Assembly (NCBI RefSeq): GCF_038561935.1 | Contig: NZ_CP102770.1 | Coordinates: 3,844,001 to 3,908,000 of the forward strand | Origin: Myxococcus stipitatus | Lineage (GTDB): Bacteria; Myxococcota; Myxococcia; Myxococcales; Myxococcaceae | Direction of reading: 5' to 3' | Length of the DNA stretch: 64,000 bases | Part shown: positions 51,443-59,771 of the stretch, one piece after another | Layout: each line of letters opens with the position of its first letter | Numbering within the stretch: the first letter of the stretch is position 1 | Program-made: the position numbers and the translations under genes | The notes under the pieces: generated by a model | Told to the model about the DNA's origin: nothing | The model's database searches: none | The model's input: the letters and a program-made list of their open reading frames with translations, nothing else

Positions 51443-51506
51443 GTGGTCCAGGTGGTGAGGTGGTCGTCTCGCGGCGGCACGTCACGAACGAGAAGAGGTG
51501 AGGGCG

Positions 51507-52835
51507 ATGAGGGTGATGGTGGGCAGCCCGCTGCTGGAGCGGATTCGCCGGCGGGAGGCGAAGGTCGGGGTGGTGGGGTTGGGGTACGTCGGTCTTCCGT
51601 TGGGGATGGCCTTCGCGGAGGCGGGCTTCCCGGTGGTGGGGCTCGACGTGGACCGGCGCAAGATCGACAAAATCGACAAGGGAGAGAGCTACATCAAGCA
51701 CATCCCCAGCGCGCCGCTCGCGGAGCTGAGCAAGGCGGGGAAGCTGAAGGCCACGTCGGACTTCTCGAAGTCGAAGGACCTGGACTGCGTCATCATCTGC
51801 GTGCCCACGCCGCTGACGGCCTCGCGTGAGCCGGACATGAGCTACATCATCCAGACGGGTGAATCGCTCTCGCCCTACGTGCGTCGCGGGCAGCTCTTCA
51901 TCCTGGAGTCCACCACGTACCCGGGCACCACCGAGGAGGTGCTCAAGCCGCTGCTGGAGAAGACGGGCCTCAAGGCGGGCGTGGACTTCCACCTGGCCTT
52001 CAGCCCCGAGCGCGAGGACCCGGGCAACAAGAGCTTCAACACGAAGACGATTCCGAAAATCGTGGGTGGCTTCTCGCCCGCGTGCGCGGAGGTGGCCGCG
52101 GCGCTGTATGGCAGCGCGCTGAAGGAGGTCGTCCCCGTCTCGTCCACGCGCGTGGCGGAGCTGGCCAAGCTGCTGGAGAACATCTACCGCTGCGTCAACA
52201 TCGCCATGGTCAACGAGATGAAGATGCTCTGCGACCGGATGAACGTGGACGTGTGGGAGGTCATCCAGGCGGCGAGCACGAAGCCCTTCGGCTTCCAGCC
52301 CTTCTATCCAGGCCCGGGCCTGGGCGGGCACTGCATCCCCATCGACCCGTTCTACCTGACGTGGAAGGCGCGCGAGTACGAGTTCCACACCAAGTTCATC
52401 GAGCTGGCGGGCGAGGTGAACTGGCAGATGCCGTACTACGTCGTGCAGCGGACGATGGAGGCGCTCAACAAGAGCCGCAAGACGCTCAATGGCTCGCGCG
52501 TGTTGTGCCTGGGCGCCGCGTACAAGAAGGACATCGACGACATGCGCGAGAGTCCGTCGCTGCGCATCATGACGCTGCTGGCGGAGAAGGGCGCGGAGAT
52601 TGCGTACCACGACCCGTACGTGGCGGAGCTGCACAAGGGCCACGGCTTCAACATGGAGCTGAAGTCCGTGCCGCTCAACCCGGACACGCTCGGGGACTAT
52701 GACGCGGTGCTCATCCTCACGGACCACAGCGGCATCGACTACGCCACGGTGGTGGCGCGGTCCTCGTGTGTGATTGATACGCGCAACGCGACCAAGGGTG
52801 TCACGCAGGGCAGCGAGAAGGTGATGAAGGCCTGA
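51507..52835 (+). CDS. UDP-sugar/GDP-mannose 6-dehydrogenase (WbpA/WecC type)
   Basis: A 442-residue NAD-dependent dehydrogenase oxidising C6 of a nucleotide sugar to a uronate. The NAD fold begins VGVVGLGYVGLPLGMAFAEA. The catalytic cysteine is C276 in GPGLGGHCIPIDPFYL, and the C-terminal UDP-binding domain has VLCLGAAYKKDIDDMRESPS. The GHCIPIDPFYLTWKAREY form resembles UDP-N-acetylglucosamine/mannosamine dehydrogenases more than UDP-glucose dehydrogenase, an inference by eye. GTG 51498 is an alternative start. It begins 64 bases after the lyase, in the same direction. Confidence 0.92.
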   Translation: MRVMVGSPLLERIRRREAKVGVVGLGYVGLPLGMAFAEAGFPVVGLDVDRRKIDKIDKGESYIKHIPSAPLAELSKAGKLKATSDFSKSKDLDCVIICVPTPLTASREPDMSYIIQTGESLSPYVRRGQLFILESTTYPGTTEEVLKPLLEKTGLKAGVDFHLAFSPEREDPGNKSFNTKTIPKIVGGFSPACAEVAAALYGSALKEVVPVSSTRVAELAKLLENIYRCVNIAMVNEMKMLCDRMNVDVWEVIQAASTKPFGFQPFYPGPGLGGHCIPIDPFYLTWKAREYEFHTKFIELAGEVNWQMPYYVVQRTMEALNKSRKTLNGSRVLCLGAAYKKDIDDMRESPSLRIMTLLAEKGAEIAYHDPYVAELHKGHGFNMELKSVPLNPDTLGDYDAVLILTDHSGIDYATVVARSSCVIDTRNATKGVTQGSEKVMKA

Positions 52836-52879
52836 CGGCGAGCAGGTGCCCGGATGTCGACCCTCCGGGCAGGGGTCCT

Positions 52880-52913
52880 CGACTCCAGGTGTCGGGAGGG
52901 GCACCTGGAGTCG
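52880..52913 (+). terminator. perfect 12-bp hairpin between sugar dehydrogenase and tldD-like gene
   Basis: CGACTCCAGGTG at 52880-52891 pairs perfectly with CACCTGGAGTCG at 52902-52913 around a ten-base loop. It would end the dehydrogenase transcript and argues for the tldD-like start downstream at 52947. Confidence 0.7.
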
Positions 52914-52946
52914 GCGGACCCGCTCGTCTTATGGGGTGGCTCGGGT

Positions 52947-54689
52947 ATGGTGGGGGACGTGCCATCCCTCATCCAACCCGTCCTCCCCCTGCTGGCGGCC
53001 TCGGCCGTGTTGATTGCGGCGACGCCCGCGCAGGACTCGCGCCTGACGCTGCTCGACGCCATGGCGAGCGAGCTGACGCGCAACCACCAGCAGCTCAAGC
53101 TCCAGAGTCACGAGCCGCCGTACTTCATGAGCTATCAGCTCAAGGACTACACGCAGGATGTCGTGGCCGCGCGCTACGGCGCCGTCTTCATGGATGACGG
53201 CTACCGCGAGCGCCGCCTCTACGTCGACGTGCGGGTGGGTGACTATTCCTTCGACAGCTCGGTGGCGGAGGGGCTGGACTTCTCGTTCTCCACCAAGGGC
53301 ACCAGCTACACGTCGCGCAAGGAAGGGCCGCTGGATGACTCGCCGCTGGCGCTGCGCACGGCGCTGTGGCTCATCACCGACGAGAAGTACAAGTCGGCCC
53401 TCTTCCAATACCTGAAGAAGAAGGGCGAGGACGTCTACTCGGTGGAGGACCCGAAGCGTCCGGCATCCTTCACGAAGGAGAAGGCGAGCACGCACGTGCA
53501 GCCGCCGGTGGAGCGCCCCTTCCAGCGCGAGCGCTGGGTGAAGCTCGCGCGTGAGGTCTCCGCCCGGTTCAACGCGCATCCGGAGCTGTTCGACTCCGAG
53601 GTGCGGGTCACCGCGGACAAGGTGACGCGGCTGTTCGTGTCGACGGAGGGCTCGCGGCTGGTGACGGAGGAGACGCTGTATGGGCTCCACGTCTCGGCGG
53701 TGACGCGGGCTCCGGATGGGCAGCTGTTGGACAACTCGCGGGACTTCTACGCGCCCACGGAGGCGGGGCTTCCGGATGACGCGCGCGTGCGTGCGTCGGC
53801 GGAGAAGGTCATCGAGGAGCTGCTGGCGCTGCGGCAGGCGCCGGCCATCGACCCGTACACGGGCCCGGCCATCCTGGCGCCGGAAGCGGCGGGCGTGTTG
53901 TTCCACGAGACGCTGGGCCACCGGCTGGAGGGGGACCGGCAGGACGGGGACAACGAGGGGAAGACCTTCAAGGGGCAGGTGGGGAAGCTGGTGCTGCCGA
54001 CGTTCCTGTCCCTGCACGACGACCCGTCGCTGCGCACGATGGGCGGCGAGCCTCTCAACGGCTACTACCTCTACGACGAGGAGGGCGTGAAGGGGCAGCG
54101 CGTGACGCTGGTGGAGAAGGGCGTGCTGCGCAACTACCTGCTGGGGCGCCGCCCCGTGGATGGGTTCCTCCAGTCCAACGGGCATGGCCGCAGCCAGGGC
54201 ACGCTGAAGCCGGTGGCGCGCATGGCGAACCTGGTGGTGGAGAGCACGAAGCAGGTGAGCGACGCGAAGCTGAAGCAGATGCTCATCGAGGAGGCGAAGC
54301 GGCAGGACAAGCCCTATGGCCTCATCATCCGCGACATCACCGGCGGCAACACGAACACGTCCAGCTATGGCTACCAGGCCTTCAAGGGCGTGCCGCGCAT
54401 GGTGTACCGGGTGGACGTGAAGACGGGGAAGGAGACGCTGGTGCGTGGCGTGGAGATTGTCGGCACGCCCCTGTCGGCGGTGAACCGCCTCATGGCCACG
54501 GGGCAGAAGCTGGGCGTCTTCAATGGCTTCTGCGGCGCGGAGAGCGGCAACGTGCCGGTGTCCACGGTGGCCCCCGCGGCGCTGATCCAGGAGATCGAGC
54601 TCCAGCGCGCGGTGGAGGGCAAGGACCGCCCGCCGATTCTGTCCAGTCCCGCGGCCTCGCAGGCCCCGGCGCCCCGCGAGACGCCGTAG
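52947..54689 (+). CDS. exported TldD/PmbA-family metalloprotease
   Basis: A 580-residue member of the TldD/PmbA (peptidase U62) family. The N-terminal zinc site is HETLGHRLEGD, and the C-terminal half has the family pattern GYYLYDEEGVKGQRVTLVEK, GLIIRDITGGNT and VRGVEIVGTPLSAVN. TldD with TldE forms a cytoplasmic protease for unfolded peptides, for example in microcin maturation. This protein, read from ATG 52947, has a clear signal-like N-terminus (PVLPLLAASAVLIAATPAQ) and a C-terminal Pro/Ala tail, so it appears to be exported. No TldE/PmbA partner is adjacent. GTG 52959 is an alternative start that keeps the signal. Confidence 0.88.
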   Translation: MVGDVPSLIQPVLPLLAASAVLIAATPAQDSRLTLLDAMASELTRNHQQLKLQSHEPPYFMSYQLKDYTQDVVAARYGAVFMDDGYRERRLYVDVRVGDYSFDSSVAEGLDFSFSTKGTSYTSRKEGPLDDSPLALRTALWLITDEKYKSALFQYLKKKGEDVYSVEDPKRPASFTKEKASTHVQPPVERPFQRERWVKLAREVSARFNAHPELFDSEVRVTADKVTRLFVSTEGSRLVTEETLYGLHVSAVTRAPDGQLLDNSRDFYAPTEAGLPDDARVRASAEKVIEELLALRQAPAIDPYTGPAILAPEAAGVLFHETLGHRLEGDRQDGDNEGKTFKGQVGKLVLPTFLSLHDDPSLRTMGGEPLNGYYLYDEEGVKGQRVTLVEKGVLRNYLLGRRPVDGFLQSNGHGRSQGTLKPVARMANLVVESTKQVSDAKLKQMLIEEAKRQDKPYGLIIRDITGGNTNTSSYGYQAFKGVPRMVYRVDVKTGKETLVRGVEIVGTPLSAVNRLMATGQKLGVFNGFCGAESGNVPVSTVAPAALIQEIELQRAVEGKDRPPILSSPAASQAPAPRETP

Positions 54690-54781
54690 CGGGTGGATGC
54701 TTTCTGCTCGAAGGGTGTGTCGGCCAGGTGACGTGTCAGGCGAGTAGCGCTGCGGGGTGACCCGTTGCACAATCGCCCCCC

Positions 54782-55831
54782 GTGAAGTCCGCTGAGGGGC
54801 GAGTGGAATCCCTGAACGAACGAAGCGTCGTGATGCGACCGCGGCCTGAAGCGCTCCGGAGGGGGCGACAGGCGTGGAGCCGCTGCATGGCGTCGTTCGT
54901 GTGCGGCCTCCTGTTCATCCTCCTCGGGGGCGCCACGGTGCGCGCGGAGCCGGGGGCGACGGGCGAGGCCTCGCTCGAGCTCGTGCATGAGGACCGTCTC
55001 GGCCCGGGGAGCCACTGGGAGCTCGTCTCCGTCGAGTACCTGCTGGATGGGCGTGCGCTGCCCTCCTCCGCGCCGAGTGAGGCCTCGAGCGGCGTGAAGC
55101 ATCCGCTGCCGCTGGGCCTGCGCTGGCTCGATGTGTCCGCCATCTACGTGGGCCGCTCGTCGGTCTTCTCGTACGTGGAGGGCTACCGCTTCGTGATGCG
55201 GGCACGCGTGACGCTCGACGCGCGGCCGGGGGACCTGGTGCGCATCACCTCGACGGCCTTCGCGAAGGACGGCATCACGGTGCAGTGGCAGCAGCGCCCG
55301 TCGTTCCTGGTCATGGGGCAGCCGAGCGAAGCCGTGGTGGGCATCGAGTACGGGCCCGCGATGAACGCCCCGCTTCCGGAGGACGTCGCGGCCCGCGTCG
55401 TCGACGAGGTGCTCGCCGAGGCCCGCCGCCGCTCCGCGCGGGCTCCCGCGGCCACGGCCTCCACGTCCTCCGACGAGCTGCCCGTCACCTGTGTGCTCGC
55501 GCCCGTCTTCTTCGACTTCTTCGACACGCGAATCTCCGGCGAAGGAGAGCAGGCCCTGCTGCGTGCGGCGGAGTGCCTCCAGCGGCGTCCTCATCTGCGC
55601 GTCCGGCTGCAAGGCCATGCCGACGTGATGGGGCCCGAGTCGGTGAACACGTCGCTGGGGTTGGGGCGCGCGCAGTCCGTGGCCGCGATGCTCCAGTCGA
55701 TGGGCATCGAGGGCTCACGCCTCTACCTGGAGACCCGAGGCGCCGAGCTGCCACCGTGTGATGACGGAACCGCCGGGTGCTTCGCGCGCAGCCGCCGCGT
55801 GGAGCTGGTCGCGGAGCCGACGCCTCCCTGA
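54782..55831 (+). CDS. OmpA-family peptidoglycan-associated protein
   Basis: A 349-residue protein from GTG 54782; ATG 54833 would also keep the signal peptide (MASFVCGLLFILLGGATVRA). Residues about 60-230 are a beta-rich domain of unknown type. The C-terminal 110 residues are an OmpA-like peptidoglycan-binding domain: VFFDFFDTRISGEGEQALL, RVRLQGHADVMGPESVNTSL and a closing FARSRRVEL. The stretch GHADVMGPESVNTSLGLGRA matches the canonical GHTDxxGxxxxNxxLxxxRA. A CDDGTAGC loop may add a disulfide. It probably anchors the outer membrane to the cell wall. Confidence 0.86.
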   Translation: MKSAEGRVESLNERSVVMRPRPEALRRGRQAWSRCMASFVCGLLFILLGGATVRAEPGATGEASLELVHEDRLGPGSHWELVSVEYLLDGRALPSSAPSEASSGVKHPLPLGLRWLDVSAIYVGRSSVFSYVEGYRFVMRARVTLDARPGDLVRITSTAFAKDGITVQWQQRPSFLVMGQPSEAVVGIEYGPAMNAPLPEDVAARVVDEVLAEARRRSARAPAATASTSSDELPVTCVLAPVFFDFFDTRISGEGEQALLRAAECLQRRPHLRVRLQGHADVMGPESVNTSLGLGRAQSVAAMLQSMGIEGSRLYLETRGAELPPCDDGTAGCFARSRRVELVAEPTPP

Positions 55832-55848
55832 GCGTCCTCGCGCGGTGC

Positions 55849-57708
55849 TCAGCCGAGGCGGCGCGAGGCCCCCGTGGCCATCACCACGTCGCGCAGGCTC
55901 TGGGCCTCGAAGGGCTTGGCCAGCACGGGGTTGCGCACGTCTTGAAGGAAGCGCTTCGTCTCCGGCGTGAAGGCTCCACCGCTGATGAAGACGATGCGCT
56001 CGTGCAGGCCCGGCCAGGTCTTCTGGACGGCGTGGTACACGTCCATGCCCGTCAGCTCCGGCATCATCAGGTCACACAGGATGACGTCGAAGGACTTGTC
56101 CTTGCTGAGATACTCCAGCGCCTCGCGGCCGTTGGCGACGGTGATGAGCTCGTGGCCACGCAGCAGCCGCTTCATCAAGTCCAGCACCCGAGGCTCATCG
56201 TCCACCACGAGCACCCGCCGGCCCACGGAGGGCTCCGGCGTGGGAGTCCTCGGCGCGATGGGGACGAGGAGCTCCGCGCGTGGCAGGTGCACCTCGACGA
56301 CGGTGCCGCGTCCCAGCTCGCTGCGCACGTCGATGCGTCCGCCCAGCGCGGCGATGATGTCGCGGCAGATGGCCAGGCCCATGCCCATGCCATCGCCCGA
56401 GCGGCGCGTGGTGAACAGCGGGTCGAAGATGCGCGGCATCACCTCCGGGGCGATGCCGCAGCCCGTGTCGGCGATGGACAGGGCCACCTCGTCTCCCGTG
56501 GCTCGCAGGGCGACGCTGATGCGGTTCTCGGAGACGCGGCCTTCGGGGATGGCGTGCGCGGCGTTGAGCAGGAGGTTGAGCAGCACCTGTCCCAGCTTCG
56601 TCGTCGTGCCGCGCACCCGGGGCACGTCCAGCGGGTAGTCGCGGATGATCTGCGCGCGGTGCCGGAGCTGGTTGGCCGCCATCCGCAGCGTGCTCTCCGC
56701 GACGGCGCGCAGGTCCACGGGCTCCACGGGCTCCGCGGTGGCGGCCGAGAGTGACTTGAGGTCCGCGACGATTCGCTGGATGCGGAGGGTGCCCTCCAGC
56801 GCCTCGTCGAGGACCTGACGGCACTCGTCGTCGGGCTGCGCGCAGGGGCCCGGCAGGCGCTCGCGCAGGTACTCCAGGTTGCCCGCCGTGTACGCCAGCG
56901 GGTTGTTGATTTCGTGGGCCAGACCCGCGGCGAGGATGCCCAGGGATTGTTCGCGCTGCTCGCGCTCCTTCTCCTGGAGGAGCATCACCTCCCGGCGCCT
57001 GCGCTCCACGGCGGTGACGAGCATGTGGCCCGTCAGGCGCATCAGGTGGCGCTCCTCGAGCCTCCACTCGCGCGGCGAATCCACCGCGTCGAAGCCCATC
57101 CATCCGATGAGTCTTCCCGCGAGCAGCAGCGGCACGTTGACGTAGGCGCGGACGCCGAGCTGCGCGCAGAGACGCTGCTCGTCGCTGGCCTCCGGGGGGA
57201 GGCGCGCCGTGTTCGTCACGGCCACCACCCGGCCCGAGCGCAGCTCGCCCAGCGTCCACCGGAACGCCGAGACACTCCGCCCCCGGTGGTCCGCCAGCCC
57301 GTGCGGACGCACGGCCTTCGAGCACCACTCGTAGCTCTCCGCCAGGTGTTCGCCATCGTCGGAGAGCAGGTTGACGTAGCCCCGCTGCGCGTCGATGTGC
57401 CGCGCGAGGACCTCCAGCGCCCCGTGGACGCCCGTCTCCAGCTCATCCGTGGGGAGGTTCAGCAGCTTCTGGGAGGTGTCGGTGAGCAGCGACCAGCTCG
57501 TGAGCAGCAGTCCCAGGTCTCCGCGCAGCTCCCGCAACGCCTCGGCTTCCCGCCGCAGCGCCACGTGAGCGGCCTCCGGCAGTCCCGGGGCTCGCGTCAT
57601 GCTGAGTTGCTCCAGGACCTCGGCGGATTGCTGGAGTCGCTCCAGCAGCGTCCGTGAGTCCGTTGCCTCGGCGGACAGCTCCCCGCTGCTCCGCGGCTGC
57701 TCGGCCAT
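55849..57708 (-). CDS. hybrid sensor kinase (GAF-HisKA-HATPase-REC)
   Basis: A 619-residue cytoplasmic kinase. ATG 57708 has GGGAGGGGG upstream. After a helical N-terminus the GAF-like sensor spans about residues 100-260 (VLARHIDAQRGYVNLLSDDG, YVNVPLLLAGRLIGWMGFDA). The H-box is GILAAGLAHEINNPLAYTAG, the N-box LGQVLLNLLLNAAHAI, G1 IADTGCGIAPE, G2 GMGMGLAIC. The C-terminal receiver has VLVVDDEPRVLD, the acceptor Asp in ILCDLMMPELTG, and a Lys in LAKPFEAQ. The fused receiver makes it a hybrid that passes phosphate to an unseen partner. No membrane helix, so the signal is cytoplasmic. It converges on the OmpA-like gene with 17 bases between. Confidence 0.93.
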   Translation of the reverse strand: MAEQPRSSGELSAEATDSRTLLERLQQSAEVLEQLSMTRAPGLPEAAHVALRREAEALRELRGDLGLLLTSWSLLTDTSQKLLNLPTDELETGVHGALEVLARHIDAQRGYVNLLSDDGEHLAESYEWCSKAVRPHGLADHRGRSVSAFRWTLGELRSGRVVAVTNTARLPPEASDEQRLCAQLGVRAYVNVPLLLAGRLIGWMGFDAVDSPREWRLEERHLMRLTGHMLVTAVERRRREVMLLQEKEREQREQSLGILAAGLAHEINNPLAYTAGNLEYLRERLPGPCAQPDDECRQVLDEALEGTLRIQRIVADLKSLSAATAEPVEPVDLRAVAESTLRMAANQLRHRAQIIRDYPLDVPRVRGTTTKLGQVLLNLLLNAAHAIPEGRVSENRISVALRATGDEVALSIADTGCGIAPEVMPRIFDPLFTTRRSGDGMGMGLAICRDIIAALGGRIDVRSELGRGTVVEVHLPRAELLVPIAPRTPTPEPSVGRRVLVVDDEPRVLDLMKRLLRGHELITVANGREALEYLSKDKSFDVILCDLMMPELTGMDVYHAVQKTWPGLHERIVFISGGAFTPETKRFLQDVRNPVLAKPFEAQSLRDVVMATGASRRLG

Positions 57709-57881
57709 CGATACCCCCTCCCGTCCGTCCCCGTACGGGTCCACCTCACCCGTTGCGTGGATTTCAGCGCGACGGGAATTCTGCCATCGGTCTGTTATCG
57801 GTATCCAGTGTCCAGTTCTGAAAAATGCAACCCAGCGACAGCGGGTCGCGGACCCTGGTCCGACGTAGGGGGAGGGGTGAG

Positions 57882-58784
57882 CTAAAGGGTGGGAGTGGGA
57901 GGCTCCGCGCGCCGGAAGCTCCGGCCGCTCTTGAAGCCGCGCCATTGGACGTAGCGGCGGAAGTCCCGGAGGAAGGTCTCCGGGGGGATGCCGACGGCGC
58001 GGGTGAAGGCCTCGTTGAAGTCCGGGCCCTGGCTCATGGCCTGGAGGACGCCTCGGACGATGGGCTCTCCGTACCGGCGGACCAGGAAGGTGAAGGCGTG
58101 GTGGGCGGCGCCGTACACGATGTCGCTGTCGCGCTGGTAGAGGGCGTCGGCCTGCGTCAGCGGATCAGCCGCGGGCCTGGCGCCCCAGAACCGGGCGAGG
58201 TCCTCCAGGGAGGAGACGCGGTAGCCCTGCTCGGCGGTGTACGAGGCCATGCCCTCACGAAACCAGACGGGGATGCGCTTGCGCGTCCAGCCCAGCCGGT
58301 CCGAGGCCACCTGGTACATCAAGCTGTGGGTGAGCTCGTGCAGGAGCAGCTCGTCCACCTGCTCCTGGCTTGCGCCCATGAGCGTCCAGGTGCGGGGGCT
58401 CTGCAGTTCGATCTGCTCGTAGCGGGCCCAGGCTCGGAGGAAGTCATGGTCGGGCCGGTTGGCGGCGCGCTCCAGGGCGGCGTGGTTGGGGTGGAGGATG
58501 ATGGTGACGGAGTCGTCGAAGGTGCCCCAGCGGGCCATGCGCGGCAGGGCGCGCTCGACGGCGCGGTGGACCTGGGCCGCGGCCGGGGCATCCCGGTCCT
58601 GGAACTCGACGGTGATGCGCGCGCCGCTGGCGGTCGACGTGTCGCGGGTCTTCGCCCGGTCCATGGGCGCCGAGGCCGGGACGGGCGTGAGGTCGACGGT
58701 GGAGCGTCGAGGGGCGGAGCAGCCCGCGGCCAGTGCCAGCACGGCCAGGAGGAGGGCGGGACCGAAGCGCCTGTGTTCTTGCAT
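57882..58784 (-). CDS. gluzincin-type zinc metallopeptidase lipoprotein
   Basis: A 300-residue exported lipoprotein: lipobox LALAAGC with Cys22 after ATG 58784 (GAGGGG upstream). The catalytic signature is H149-E-L-T-H with the downstream Glu in WFREGMASYTAE, the peptidase-MA-like arrangement of gluzincins seen in several bacterial DUFs. The later region (TQADALYQRDSDIVYGAAHH, LVRRYGEPIVRGVL, then FRRYVQWRGFKSG) is helical. The family is described as membrane-linked peptidases with unknown substrates. It starts 20 bases after the stop of the phosphatase-superfamily gene and is likely in the same operon. A 173-base gap separates it from the hybrid kinase downstream. Confidence 0.82.
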   Translation of the reverse strand: MQEHRRFGPALLLAVLALAAGCSAPRRSTVDLTPVPASAPMDRAKTRDTSTASGARITVEFQDRDAPAAAQVHRAVERALPRMARWGTFDDSVTIILHPNHAALERAANRPDHDFLRAWARYEQIELQSPRTWTLMGASQEQVDELLLHELTHSLMYQVASDRLGWTRKRIPVWFREGMASYTAEQGYRVSSLEDLARFWGARPAADPLTQADALYQRDSDIVYGAAHHAFTFLVRRYGEPIVRGVLQAMSQGPDFNEAFTRAVGIPPETFLRDFRRYVQWRGFKSGRSFRRAEPPTPTL

Positions 58785-58804
58785 CCAACCCCTCGTCACG
58801 AGCC

Positions 58805-59740
58805 TCACTCCGCTCCCAGCCAACGCAACACCGTGCGGCCCACGTCGGCGACGGTCGAGAACGACTCCAGCTCCGGCGCGGGCGGTCCGAAGTAGAGCAC
58901 GGGGACGGCGTGGAGGGTGTGTCCGCGTGTGGACAGGTCCTCGACGTTGCCGTGGTCGCTGCACACCAGCACCCGGGTGTCCGAGGGGCGCAGGGCCACC
59001 ACCGAGCGGAGGAAGGCGTCGAAGGTGTCCAGCGCGGCGTGCGCGGCGGTGAAGTCCTGGGCGTGGCCGGCCTCGTCGGCCAGGTAGTGCTCGAAGAAGG
59101 TGAAGTCCGCGCGGGAGGCGATGCGCCAGAAGACCTCGGCGGCCTCGGCCGGGGTGCGCTCGGGGGCGGGCAGGCCGTACGCGCGGGCGCTGGCGCCGGT
59201 GATGTCGTGGGTGAGGCCGTCTCCGACTCGGGCGTCCTCCAGCGTGCGCAGGGGCACCTGGCCCGCGGCGAAGGCCAGCTTGGCGGCGGAGGGCTTCATG
59301 CGGCGCACGGCCGCGGGGTCCGGGGTGAACTCCGGGGGCGACGTGGTGGGGCGCCGGGGGATGGCCAGGGCGTCCAGGTATGGGGCGGGGTAGGCGTTGG
59401 CGAAGGTCGCGATGCGGCCCGTGTCCCCCAGCCGCTTGACGATGGAGCGCTGCGCGAGCAGGCCGCGCAGGGCGGCGTTGGGGTAGCCCAGCACGTGCTG
59501 GCCCAGGAGGACGGGGGCGGGCTCTCCGGTGAGGATGGCCGTCTGATTGGAGGCGGACTGGGGGCGCCCGGCCACGCCGAAGGTGGGGTCCACGACGAGG
59601 CACCGGCCGTCTTCCGGCAGGCGCGGACCGGGGGCGTCCTGGAAGCAGGAAAGCAGGTGTTCACGGTGCGCCAGTGGATTGATGGCCGGGTCCTTCCGGC
59701 CAATGCCGACACCGTCGATGAACAGGAGCGCGACGCGCAC
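58805..59740 (-). CDS. alkaline-phosphatase-superfamily metalloenzyme (phosphoglycerate mutase/phosphopentomutase-like)
   Basis: A 311-residue soluble enzyme read from GTG 59740; an ATG at 59773 shares its CATG with the divergent gene and is a less likely start. The core begins VALLFIDGVGIG (first metal ligand Asp). The nucleophile region is SASNQTAILTGEPAP (Thr) and the later ligand cluster VLVCSDHGNVEDLSTRGHT, as in the superfamily of cofactor-independent phosphoglycerate mutases and phosphopentomutases. It is shorter than those, lacking the large cap domain, so the reaction is uncertain. It heads a two-gene operon with the gluzincin lipoprotein. Confidence 0.82.
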   Translation of the reverse strand: MRVALLFIDGVGIGRKDPAINPLAHREHLLSCFQDAPGPRLPEDGRCLVVDPTFGVAGRPQSASNQTAILTGEPAPVLLGQHVLGYPNAALRGLLAQRSIVKRLGDTGRIATFANAYPAPYLDALAIPRRPTTSPPEFTPDPAAVRRMKPSAAKLAFAAGQVPLRTLEDARVGDGLTHDITGASARAYGLPAPERTPAEAAEVFWRIASRADFTFFEHYLADEAGHAQDFTAAHAALDTFDAFLRSVVALRPSDTRVLVCSDHGNVEDLSTRGHTLHAVPVLYFGPPAPELESFSTVADVGRTVLRWLGAE

Positions 59741-59771
59741 GGCCCTGGACTGTATCCTCGAAACAACCCGC

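Noticed and set aside
57709-57881. Sigma-70 promoter (TTGCAT with 17-base spacing to TGGATA) before the hybrid kinase gene
   Set aside because: The -10 match is too poor to report as a feature.
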